From NCBI RefSeq assembly GCF_014203705.1, contig NZ_JACHJR010000001.1, positions 2,542,001 through 2,606,000 on the forward strand: a DNA stretch of 64,000 nt. The letters run 5' to 3'. A program made the translations under genes and the position numbers. This DNA comes from Kitasatospora gansuensis. GTDB taxonomy: Bacteria > Actinomycetota > Actinomycetes > Streptomycetales > Streptomycetaceae. The notes beneath the pieces were generated by a model. The model ran no database searches and was not told the origin of the DNA. It was given only the letters and a program-made list of their open reading frames with translations. Of the stretch, positions 19,791 through 29,384 are shown piece by piece (positions within the stretch are counted from its first letter, which is position 1; every line of letters begins with the position of its first letter).

Positions 19791-20315
19791 TCAGCGAGCG
19801 GACGTGATCCCCGGCCACTCCTCCGCCGTCAGGGCGAACCGCTCGTGGTCGCGCCAGGCGCCGTCCAGGAACAGCATCCGGGGCGTGAAGCCCTCGTGCC
19901 GGAAGCCCAGGCGGCGGGCCAGCGCGATGGAGCGCTCGTTCGAGGGCTGGACGTTGATCTCCAGCCGGTGCAGGCCGAGGCCGCCGTCGGTCAGCGGCCC
20001 GAAGCAGCGGTCCACCACCAGCCGCATGCCCTCGGTCATCCGCCCGGTGCCCGCGTACGGCAGGTAGGAGTCGTAGCCGAGCGCGGCGTTGCAGAACCGG
20101 CCCATCACGATGTTGGCCACGTTGCACTTGCCGACCAGGTCACCGGTGGCCAGGTCGACGATCAGGAAGGTCCGCAGCCCGGGGCCCTGACGCTCCAGCA
20201 GTTCGGGCAGGCCGTCCGGTTCCACCGGGTTCCACCGCCCGACGTGCTCGGCGGAGCGGCGCACCGCCACGGCGTACGGACCGGCGTCGGCTGTCATCGG
20301 GGGTCGAATCGTCAC
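19791..20315 (-). CDS. GNAT family N-acetyltransferase (RimJ/RimL-like)
   Basis: The 174-residue protein has the GNAT fold of the RimJ type: FLIVDLATGDLVGKCNVANIV, ALGYDSYLPYAGTGRMTEGMRLVVDRCF (acetyl-CoA pyrophosphate loop region), LHRLEINVQPSNERSIALARRLGFRHEG (family motif B) and RMLFLDGAWRDHERFALT. Family members acetylate protein N-termini or small amines; the target is unknown. The GTG at 20315 has GGAGG seven bases upstream; an ATG at 20339 in the same frame is possible. It lies downstream of ffh. Confidence 0.88.
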   Translation of the reverse strand: MTIRPPMTADAGPYAVAVRRSAEHVGRWNPVEPDGLPELLERQGPGLRTFLIVDLATGDLVGKCNVANIVMGRFCNAALGYDSYLPYAGTGRMTEGMRLVVDRCFGPLTDGGLGLHRLEINVQPSNERSIALARRLGFRHEGFTPRMLFLDGAWRDHERFALTAEEWPGITSAR

Positions 20316-20352
20316 TCGCACCCCTCCATCATCGAACATGCCGCCAACAGCG

Positions 20353-20391
20353 CGACGGCCCGCCACCCCCGACCGGGGTGACGGGCCGTCG
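20353..20391 (-). terminator. Terminator hairpin after ffh
   Basis: CGACGGCCCG (20353-20362) and CACCCC (20364-20369) pair with GGGGTG (20375-20380) and CGGGCCGTCG (20382-20391), with one mismatch. It begins 12 bases after the ffh stop, a typical streptomycete terminator without a T-run. Confidence 0.6.
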
Positions 20392-20403
20392 GCCGTGGAC
20401 CGC

Positions 20404-21969
20404 TCAGAGCAGGTCCTTGAACTCCTTGGGCAGCTGGAAGTCGGCCGGGCCCTTGCCCGCGCCGAGGCCGAACGCGCCGCCGTCGGCGGGCGCGGCCGGG
20501 GCACCGGGGCCGAGCGCCTTGCGCTCGGCGGCCGCCGCCTCCTCCTGGGCCCGCTTCAGCGGGTTGCCGGACTTCTTGCGGCCCTTGGCGGGCTGCGCCT
20601 TCTTCAGCGCCTTCTTGCCGCCGCCACCCATGCCCGGGATGCCCGGCATGCCGGGGATGCCCTTGCCGGAGGCCATCGCGGACATCATCTTGCGGGCCTC
20701 GAAGAACCGCTCGACCAGGTTGCTGACCTCGCCGACCTGGACACCCGAGCCCTTGGCGATCCGCAGCCGGCGCGAGCCGTTGATGATCTTCGGCTCGGTC
20801 CGCTCGGCGGGCGTCATCGACTTGATGATCGCGCCGACCCGGTTGACGTCCTTGTCGTCGATGTTGTTGATCTGGTCCCGGATCTGGCCCATGCCCGGCA
20901 GCATGCCGAGCAGCTTGGAGATCGAGCCCATCTTCTGGACCTGCTCCAGCTGGGACAGGAAGTCGTCCAGCGTGAAGTCCTTGCCGCCACCCTGCAGCTT
21001 GGAGGCCATCTTCTCGGCCTCGGCCTGCGAGAAGGTCTGCTCGGCCTTCTCGATCAGCGACAGCATGTCGCCCATGCCGAGGATCCGGGAGGCCATCCGG
21101 TCCGGATGGAAGGCGTCGAAGTCGTCGACCTTCTCGCCGTTGGAGGCGAACATGATCTGACGGCCGGTCACGTGCGCGACCGACAGCGCGGCACCACCGC
21201 GGGCGTCACCGTCCAGCTTGGACAGCACCACACCGGTGAAGTCGACGCCCTCGAGGAAGGCCTGCGCGGTGGTCACCGCGTCCTGGCCGACCATCGCGTC
21301 GACCACGAACAGGACCTCGTCCGGGTCGACCGCGGCGCGGATGTCCGCGGCCTGCTGCATCAGCTCGGCGTCGATGCCCAGGCGGCCCGCGGTGTCGACG
21401 ATGACCACGTCGTACTGCTTCTGCTTGGCGTACTCGATCGAGTCGCGGGCGACCTGCACCGGGTCGCCGACGCCGTTGCCCGGCTGCGGGCCGTAGAACG
21501 CGACGCCCGCGCGCTCGGCCACCACGCCGAGCTGGGTCACCGCGTTCGGGCGCTGGAGGTCGCAGGCGACCAGCAGCGGGGTGTGCTTCTGGCTCTTCAG
21601 CCAGTGACCGAGCTTGCCCGCCAGGGTGGTCTTACCGGCACCCTGCAGACCCGCCAGCATGATGACGGTCGGGCCGGTCTTGGCGTAGCGGAGGCGTCGG
21701 GTCTCGCCACCGAGGATGTTGATGAGCTCCTCGTTGACGATCTTGACGACCTGCTGCGCCGGGTTCAGCGCGCCGGTGACCTCGACGCCGAGCGCGCGGT
21801 CCTTGACCTGCTTGATGAAGGCCCGGACCACCGGGAGGGCGACATCCGCCTCCAGCAGGGCGATCCGGATCTCGCGGGCGGTGGCGTCGATGTCCGCCTC
21901 GCTGAGGCGGCCCTTGCCCCGGAGGTTCTTGAACGTCGCTGCGAGGCGATCGGAAAGAGTGTCGAACAC
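20404..21969 (-). CDS. ffh: Signal recognition particle protein Ffh
   Basis: Ffh binds signal sequences on ribosomes together with 4.5S RNA. The 521-residue protein has the N domain (1-90), the GTPase domain with P-loop GLQGAGKTT (107-115), VIVDTAGRLGID and LSKLDGDARGG. The Met-rich M domain follows (GMGDMLSLIEKAEQ, MGSISKLLGMLPGM). A C-terminal Gly/Met/Lys-rich tail of about 90 residues is long compared with E. coli Ffh and common in actinobacteria. The start is a GTG at 21969. Its receptor gene ftsY lies 8 kb away in this window. Confidence 0.97.
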   Translation of the reverse strand: MFDTLSDRLAATFKNLRGKGRLSEADIDATAREIRIALLEADVALPVVRAFIKQVKDRALGVEVTGALNPAQQVVKIVNEELINILGGETRRLRYAKTGPTVIMLAGLQGAGKTTLAGKLGHWLKSQKHTPLLVACDLQRPNAVTQLGVVAERAGVAFYGPQPGNGVGDPVQVARDSIEYAKQKQYDVVIVDTAGRLGIDAELMQQAADIRAAVDPDEVLFVVDAMVGQDAVTTAQAFLEGVDFTGVVLSKLDGDARGGAALSVAHVTGRQIMFASNGEKVDDFDAFHPDRMASRILGMGDMLSLIEKAEQTFSQAEAEKMASKLQGGGKDFTLDDFLSQLEQVQKMGSISKLLGMLPGMGQIRDQINNIDDKDVNRVGAIIKSMTPAERTEPKIINGSRRLRIAKGSGVQVGEVSNLVERFFEARKMMSAMASGKGIPGMPGIPGMGGGGKKALKKAQPAKGRKKSGNPLKRAQEEAAAAERKALGPGAPAAPADGGAFGLGAGKGPADFQLPKEFKDLL

Positions 21970-22068
21970 GTCGGTCGCGGGTCCCTTGCGGCATCGGTAC
22001 GGGTACGGTCGTCGCCCCCAGGGTATCCGGCCGCTTCACCAACGGTCCCCACCCCGGTCGAAACCCGG

Positions 22069-24492
22069 CTACCCCAGCGCCGCCTGCACCGCCACGGCCA
22101 CCTCGCGGGCCCGTTCGGCGGTCAGCGGACGGCCCGCCGGATCGGTCACGTAGAAGGCGTCCACCGCGTCCGCGCCGAGGGTGGAGACGTGCGCGGTACG
22201 GACCCGGACGCCCGCCGCGTCCAGCGCCCGGCCGATCCGGTGCAGCAGGCCGGGGGCGTCGTGCGCCCTGACCTCCAACACGGTGGCGCTGCTGGACGCG
22301 CCGCCGGGCGCGACCGAGACCACCGGCGGCGGGGTGGCGATCCCCCGGCGGCGCGGCGCGGCCGCGTCCCGCTCGGCCAGCTTGCGGGCCACGTCCAGCG
22401 AACCGTCCAGCGCCCGGCGCAGGTCGGCCCGCAGCCTGGCTCCCTCCGGGAGCTCGCCGTACTCGGCCGCCACCGTCCAGGACAGCAGCAGCACCGGACC
22501 GGCCCCGACCGGGTCGAGCTCGCGCAGCCCGGCCGAACGGACCGTCAGCCGGTGCAGTGCCAGCACCCCGGCCACCGTGCCGAGCAGTCCGGGCTGGTCG
22601 GGCAGCGCCAGGGTCAGTTCGACGCCCATCGGCTCGGTGGCGAACGAGTCCTGCTGGGTCTGCGCGAGCAGGGTCAGCGCCGGGCCGCCGGTCCGGCCCG
22701 CCTCGACCGCGAGCCGCTCCTCCTCGGCGGTCGGCTCGGCGTCCGCCGGGTACGAGCTGCCGCCCGCCAGCCGCTCGGCCGCCCGCTCGGCCAGGCCGCG
22801 TACCAGCGAGGCCCGCCAGCCACTCCAGGCGGCCGGTCCGGTGGCGGTGGCGTCCGCCTCGGTCAGCGCGTGCAGCAGCTCCAGGTGCGGCAGGGTGCCG
22901 ACCACCTTGGTGATCAGGTCGACGGTGGCCGGGTCGTCCGGGTCCCGCCGGGTCGCGGTGTCCACCAGGGTCAGGTGGTGCCGCACCAGCAGCGCCAGGG
23001 TGTCGGTGTCGGTCTTGTCGAAGCCCATCCGGGCCGCCACGTCCCGGACGATCACCTCACCCGCCTCCGAGTGGTCGCCCGGCCAGCCCTTGCCGATGTC
23101 GTGCAGCAGCGCGGCCACCAGCAGCAGGTCGGGCCTGGCCACCCGGCGGGTCATCGCGGCGGCCTTCACCGCCGTCTCGATCAGGTGCCGGTCCACCGTC
23201 CAGCGGTGCACCGCGTTGCGCTGCGGGCGGCAGCGGACCCGCTCCCAGTCCGGCAGCAGACGGGTGATCAGTCCCTCCGCCTCGTACGCCTCCCAGACCG
23301 GGATGGCCGCCTCCCCCGCGCCCAACAGGGTGATCAGCTGCTCCCTGGCCTCGTCCGGCCAGGGCACCGGCAGCGGCCTGGCCTCGGCGGCCAGCCGGCG
23401 CACCGTGGCGTAACCGACCGTCAGACCGGCCTGCGCGGCGGCGGCCGCCGCGCGCAGTGCCAGCACCGGGTCCTGCCCGGGGCGGGCGCCCTGGGCGAGC
23501 ACCGCCTCGCCGTCCTGCTCGACCACGCCCTCGGCCAGCGGCCTGCGGTCCACCACGCCGCGGGCCACCGCGCCGCTGCCCCGGCCGACGCCGGTGAACG
23601 GGAAGGCCAGCCGGGAGACCCGCCGGCCCCGCCCGCTGCGGGCGGCCAGCACGCGTTCGACGGACCGCCAGGTGACGTCCCCGGCGTAGCTGATGGTGCG
23701 GGCGGCCTCGTAGACCTGCCGGAGCAGGATGTCGGCGTCCAGCACGCCGAGCCGGGCGGCCACCTGGTCCTGCTCCTGCAGGGCGAGCCGTTCGGTGGCC
23801 CGGCCGGTGGTCAGGTGCAGCGCGTCCCGGACGTCGGCGAGCCGGGCGGCGGCCGCCTCCAGGCCGTCCCTGGGGGCGTCGGCCAGCCAGCTGGCGGCGA
23901 TCGCGTTGAGGGCCACCACGTCCCGCAGGCCGCCCCTGGCCTCCTTCAGGTCGGGCTCCAGCAGGAACGACAACTCGCCGTGCCGCTCTGCCCGTTCGAG
24001 ACAGGACCGGCGCAGTTCGGGGAGCCGCTTCGGCGCGGTGGCCCGCCAGTCCGCCAGGACCTGCGAGCGCAGCCCAGCGGTCAGTTCCGGGTCACCGGCC
24101 AGGTGCCTGGCGTCCAGCAGGCCGAGCTGGGCCTTGAGGTCCTCGGCGGCCACCGCGCGGGCCTCGGCGGGGGTGCGGACCGCGTGGTCCAGCGCGGCGC
24201 CGCCGTCCCAGACGGGGTACCAGATCCGCTCCGGCAGCGCGGGGTCGATCGGGCCCGAGTGCAGCAGCACCACGTCCAGGTCGCTGCGCGGGGAGAGCTC
24301 GCCGCGGCCGTAGCCGCCGACCGCCACCAGCGCGGTTCCTGACGGGGCGCCGGCCGCCGCGTACAGGCTCGCGAGCCAGTCGTCGGCCAGCCGGGACAGT
24401 GCCGTGCGGCGGGCCACCCCGCCCAGGCCCGGCTCCGCCAGCAGGCGGGCCCGGGCGGCGGCGTACTCGGAGGGCTGGTCGGTGCTGGTCAC
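22069..24492 (-). CDS. glnD: PII uridylyltransferase/adenylyltransferase GlnD
   Basis: GlnD senses nitrogen status and modifies GlnK; in Streptomyces the modification is reported as adenylylation. The 807-residue protein has the nucleotidyltransferase motif GGYGRGELSPRSDLDV (59-74), an HD domain (LLLVAALLHDIGKGWPGDHSEAGE), and two C-terminal ACT domains starting at about MGVELTLALPDQPGLL and LEVRAHDAPGLLHRIG. The GTG at 24492 opens TSTDQPSEYAAARARLL after a GGGGAA site. It is third in amtB-glnK-glnD. Confidence 0.96.
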   Translation of the reverse strand: MTSTDQPSEYAAARARLLAEPGLGGVARRTALSRLADDWLASLYAAAGAPSGTALVAVGGYGRGELSPRSDLDVVLLHSGPIDPALPERIWYPVWDGGAALDHAVRTPAEARAVAAEDLKAQLGLLDARHLAGDPELTAGLRSQVLADWRATAPKRLPELRRSCLERAERHGELSFLLEPDLKEARGGLRDVVALNAIAASWLADAPRDGLEAAAARLADVRDALHLTTGRATERLALQEQDQVAARLGVLDADILLRQVYEAARTISYAGDVTWRSVERVLAARSGRGRRVSRLAFPFTGVGRGSGAVARGVVDRRPLAEGVVEQDGEAVLAQGARPGQDPVLALRAAAAAAQAGLTVGYATVRRLAAEARPLPVPWPDEAREQLITLLGAGEAAIPVWEAYEAEGLITRLLPDWERVRCRPQRNAVHRWTVDRHLIETAVKAAAMTRRVARPDLLLVAALLHDIGKGWPGDHSEAGEVIVRDVAARMGFDKTDTDTLALLVRHHLTLVDTATRRDPDDPATVDLITKVVGTLPHLELLHALTEADATATGPAAWSGWRASLVRGLAERAAERLAGGSSYPADAEPTAEEERLAVEAGRTGGPALTLLAQTQQDSFATEPMGVELTLALPDQPGLLGTVAGVLALHRLTVRSAGLRELDPVGAGPVLLLSWTVAAEYGELPEGARLRADLRRALDGSLDVARKLAERDAAAPRRRGIATPPPVVSVAPGGASSSATVLEVRAHDAPGLLHRIGRALDAAGVRVRTAHVSTLGADAVDAFYVTDPAGRPLTAERAREVAVAVQAALG

Positions 24493-24589
24493 TGCGAGTT
24501 CCCCGTCCGTCGATGCTGCGGGACATACGCGTCCGGCGGACCGGCCGCCCCGAGGGGTGGCCGGCCCGCCAAGGGCCTTGCGTGAAATG

Positions 24590-26235
<1,646 letters not shown>

Positions 26236-26601
26236 CGGCGTCTCCTCGTGAATGAATGCCGCTCCACCCGCAGGATCCCTGTCCCGTGCCACCCGGGGTG
26301 TCGGCGATGAAGAGGAGAGTGCCGAAGGCTGATTTCGGACGATGCGGCTCGGTGTTTCGCGGCCGTGACGGGCCACACCACGACGTTACGAGGAGATGAA
26401 CTACGGCCGCGCCATGACACGCCATGAGTTACCGTACGGCCGCGACGTACGGCCCGTGCCCGGACGATCACCGACCGTGGGGCCACCGGGGCTGCGGGGG
26501 CGGGGGAGCCCAGTCGCGTGCGAACCTGTGGTGACCCCACGGCCGGGGCACGGGGGCGGAGTTGGCCGAAACCGAACCGTGATGGCGGCCGGCCCCACGG
26601 C
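26236..26601 (-). other. amtB upstream region
   Basis: The 366-base gap lies after nsdA and before amtB. It carries the GlnR-like site at 26354-26389 and the amtB ribosome site. Part nearest nsdA is G/C-rich with imperfect palindromes that may end nsdA transcription. No gene seen. Confidence 0.5.
26354..26389 (-). promoter_or_regulatory. Putative GlnR operator upstream of amtB
   Basis: On the minus strand the sequence reads GTCAC-n6-GAAAC (26369-26354), matching the streptomycete GlnR half-site gTnAC-n6-GaAAc. A further GTAAC lies upstream (26389-26385), 15 bases from GTCAC instead of the ideal 17, so the second box is imperfect. The position before amtB-glnK-glnD fits known GlnR targets. 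Confidence 0.6.
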
Positions 26602-28056
26602 TCAGCCGGTCGGTACGAACTCGGGGATGTCCTGCACCACCAGGTCGGCCAGCTGACCCACCTCGGCGACGTCCTTGAAGTTCCGGGTGGCGGCGGCGGA
26701 GGTCTTCCTGATCCGGGTGTTCAGGCGCTCGGAGCGGACCCGGGTGGCGATGTCCACCGCCTGCTTGGCCATCACCACGGCCTGCTCCGGCTCGTTCTGC
26801 AGCAGGTGCACGCTGGACATGCCGATCAGGTTGAACGCGTAGCTGCGGATGTGGTCCGGGTCCTCCCGGAACAGGTCCACCGCGCGCTCCATCACCGGCG
26901 CGGACATCGAGGCGTACAGCGGGCTGCGGGTGGTGTGGTACGCCAGGTCGCGGAAGGAGTGGGCGTTCTCCGCGTTCAGCTCGGCCAGCGAGAAGAACTT
27001 CAGCCAGTCCGGGTCGTTGTCGCCCCGGCCGCAGTCGCTGAAGGTGTCCTCGGCCAGCCGGGCCGCCCGGGCGCAGCGGTTGACCTCGCCGATGGTGGAG
27101 TAGGCCCGGGCCTCCATCGCGAACAGCAGCGACTGCTGGCGCGGGCTGGCGCTGTCCCGGCTGCCGTACTGGGCCAGGTGGATCAGCTCCAGGGCGTCCT
27201 CGCCACGGTTCAGGTGGATCATCTGGCGGCTCATGTCGGTCAGGATCTGCGCGCCGAACGGCCGGTCCCCCGCCTCCTTGGCCGCGTGCAGCGCCAGTAC
27301 GTAGTACTTCTGCGCGCTCGGGTGCATGCCGACGTCGTACGACATCCAGCCCGCCAGGTGGGCGAGTTCGGCGGTGAGCCGGAACAGCCGCTTGGTGGTC
27401 TGTTCGGGGTAGCTCTCCTGCAGCAGGTCGGTGACCTCGTGCAGCTGGCCGACCACGGCCTTGCGGCGCAGGCCGCCGCCGTTCTGCGCGTCCCACTGAC
27501 GGAACATCACCGTGGTCTGCTCCAGCAGCTGGAGCTCGGGCTCGGAGAGCCGGCCGGAGAACTGCTCGCCACCGGAGGCCGCCGCCAGGATCGGGGTCGG
27601 GGTGCCGCCCTGGTTCGGCGCCAGCCAGCGCTGCATCGGCTCGATCAGCGCGGCGCCCGCCGTCAGCGCCAGCGAAGTGCCCAGGAAGCCACGGCGGTTG
27701 AGCATCAGGTCGCTGCGCGAGTACTCGCTGATCAGCTGCACCGTCTGCGGCGCGCTCCACGGCAGGTCGACGCCGCTCTCCACGGTGCTCACCGGGACGG
27801 CGGTGCGCAGCCCGAGGTCCTCGATCGAGACCACCGAACCGAACCGCTCGGAGAACAGCTGGGACATGATCTTCGGGATCGGCTCCCTGGGCTGCTCACC
27901 GTCCAGCCAGCGGCGCACCCGGGAGGTGTCGGTGCTGACGTGGTGCGCCCCGATCTGCCGGGCCCTGCGGTTCACCTGACGGGCCAACTCACCCTTGGAC
28001 CAGCCGCTCCGGCCGAACCACGAGGTCAGCTTCTCGTTCGGTTGCTTCTCTGCCAT
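26602..28056 (-). CDS. nsdA: NsdA-like regulator of sporulation and antibiotic production
   Basis: NsdA is a TPR-type protein that represses sporulation and antibiotic production in S. coelicolor; the amtB side position agrees with that locus. The 484-residue protein starts with an HTH-like region (LTSWFGRSGWSKGELARQVN, TSRVRRWLDGEQPREPIP). A Tat-like stretch LNRRGFLGTSLALTAGAALI follows near residue 130, then helical repeats with TPR character to the end. The ATG at 28056 has GGGGAC upstream. The gene is divergent from the PrimPol-like gene. Confidence 0.88.
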   Translation of the reverse strand: MAEKQPNEKLTSWFGRSGWSKGELARQVNRRARQIGAHHVSTDTSRVRRWLDGEQPREPIPKIMSQLFSERFGSVVSIEDLGLRTAVPVSTVESGVDLPWSAPQTVQLISEYSRSDLMLNRRGFLGTSLALTAGAALIEPMQRWLAPNQGGTPTPILAAASGGEQFSGRLSEPELQLLEQTTVMFRQWDAQNGGGLRRKAVVGQLHEVTDLLQESYPEQTTKRLFRLTAELAHLAGWMSYDVGMHPSAQKYYVLALHAAKEAGDRPFGAQILTDMSRQMIHLNRGEDALELIHLAQYGSRDSASPRQQSLLFAMEARAYSTIGEVNRCARAARLAEDTFSDCGRGDNDPDWLKFFSLAELNAENAHSFRDLAYHTTRSPLYASMSAPVMERAVDLFREDPDHIRSYAFNLIGMSSVHLLQNEPEQAVVMAKQAVDIATRVRSERLNTRIRKTSAAATRNFKDVAEVGQLADLVVQDIPEFVPTG

Positions 28057-28535
28057 GGGAACGTCCCCATCCCGCCCGGCCCCGCACAAGAGGCCCCGCT
28101 CGTCTTCGCCCGCTTCGCCCGCCTCTTACCCGCCCGAATGTGGACGGTCCGCTGCGTTCCGTGTGCTGAACGTAACGCGACAACCGCCATCCGGGGGAGC
28201 ATCACCCGAGAATCGCCACCTTTCGCCACCCCCACGAGTGAACTACGCGAGGGCACCGCGCGCTTCACTGGTAGTCAACGAAGCAGCGGCCCAACTCGCC
28301 GAGCTCATAGGGATCTTGACGGCCGGACAGGCCACCGGCCAGGAAGGGGACTCCCATGCAGCACCGACGATCCGGCATCCGTGACACCGGTGCAAGGAGC
28401 CTCCTGACCCTGACCGCGCGAATCGGAGCACTCCGGTTGCTGCGCGCCGCCAACGCGCGACCCGCTTCACGCCGGACAATCGACGGACCGTCACAGTCCC
28501 GTAACCACCGGCAATCCGAACCTGTTGGGGGAGGC
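28057..28535. other. Divergent intergenic region nsdA / PrimPol-like gene
   Basis: This 479-base gap should contain promoters for both flanking genes. An in-frame ATG at 28356 with an AGGAAGGGG site extends the downstream gene by 60 codons. Third positions in that extension are much less GC-rich than in the gene, so I treat it as leader. I cannot name promoters with confidence. Confidence 0.4.
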
Positions 28536-29216
28536 ATGGACAACCTCTTCGGCGAGCTGCGCTTCGGCTCCCGCCGCCGCCTGCGCGGTACCGCGTTCGA
28601 AGCGGCCGCGGAGTACACCGGCCGCTGGGGCTGGGCGGTGACGATCGGCACCGGCACCACCCGCGCCGACGGCCGCTGCAGCTGCCAGGCCGCCCACTGC
28701 GCCGCACCCGGCCTGCACCAGGGGCTCGGCCCCGCGCACACCGTCGACCCCGCCACCGGCGCGGGCGCCGCCGACCTGAACCGGCTGCGCGGCGGTGAGA
28801 CCGCCCTGCTGCTGCCGACCGGCCACTCCTTCGACGTCCTCGACGTCCCCGCCCAGCCCGGCCTGCAGGCCCTGGTCCGACTGGAACGGATGGGCACCCA
28901 GGTCGGCCCCGTCCTCGGCCTGCCGACCGGCCGCCTGCTCTTCTTCGTGGCCCCCGGCGCCGCCCAGCGACTCCCCGAACTCCTGTACCGGATGGGCTGG
29001 GACGACACCACCCTCGACCTCGCCTGCCACGGCGAGGGCGACTACGTGGCCGCCCCGCCCACCGTCCTCGGCCCCCTCGGCCCGGCCCGCTGGCTCCGCC
29101 ACCCCTGTCGCGACAGCGCCGCCTGCCCCCCGGAGGCCCGCCTCCTGCTCGGCACCATCGCCTACGCCTGCCACCGCACCCGCGAGCGCACGGCCGAACC
29201 GGCCTGGACGGCCTGA
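28536..29216 (+). CDS. Degenerate bifunctional DNA primase/polymerase (PrimPol/AEP) domain protein
   Basis: The 226-residue protein has the layout of the N-terminal PrimPol domain. It has the opening helix AFEAAAEYTGRWGWAV, a Cys cluster CSCQAAHCAAPGLH, a strand equivalent to catalytic motif I (HSFDVLDVPAQPG), and a motif III-like GDYVAAPPTVLG. The usual metal-binding DxD reads DVP, so the second Asp is replaced by Pro and polymerase activity is doubtful. There is no helicase or other domain after it. A regulatory or nucleic-acid-binding role is possible but not shown. It is convergent with ftsY. Confidence 0.75.
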   Translation: MDNLFGELRFGSRRRLRGTAFEAAAEYTGRWGWAVTIGTGTTRADGRCSCQAAHCAAPGLHQGLGPAHTVDPATGAGAADLNRLRGGETALLLPTGHSFDVLDVPAQPGLQALVRLERMGTQVGPVLGLPTGRLLFFVAPGAAQRLPELLYRMGWDDTTLDLACHGEGDYVAAPPTVLGPLGPARWLRHPCRDSAACPPEARLLLGTIAYACHRTRERTAEPAWTA

Positions 29217-29240
29217 CCGCGTTGCTCGGCCAGAGCTGAC

Positions 29241-29371
29241 CAGGGGCTCGGGGAACTGCGACGCCGACCTCGTACAAGGTGATCCGTGCGTAGCGGGTCA
29301 GGCACTTTCGCAGTGACCCACACGCCAGATCTCGTCGCCGTTCCCCGAGCCCCTGGATAGTGCAACCTCGG
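29241..29371 (-). repeat. Palindromic intergenic element, copy 1 (reverse orientation)
   Basis: The 115-bp core 29241-29355 is bounded by CAGGGGCTCGGGGAAC and its exact inverted complement (16 bp each). Read on the minus strand, its interior matches the copies at 41.3 and 55.8 kb apart from a few substitutions and a two-base gap. The outer flank 29356-29371 also matches the outer flank of copy 3. It lies between the convergent PrimPol-like and ftsY genes and could act as a bidirectional terminator. Confidence 0.85.
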
Positions 29372-29384
29372 GCTCCGCCGGACG

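Noticed and set aside
20338..24342. 1,334-codon open frame on the plus strand
   Set aside because: It runs antisense to ffh and glnD. Long open antisense frames are expected where third codon positions are nearly all G or C; it has no recognisable domain.
28356..28535. Longer start for the PrimPol-like gene with a good ribosome site
   Set aside because: Third codon positions in this stretch are clearly less GC-rich than in the gene, so it looks non-coding. A leader peptide cannot be excluded.
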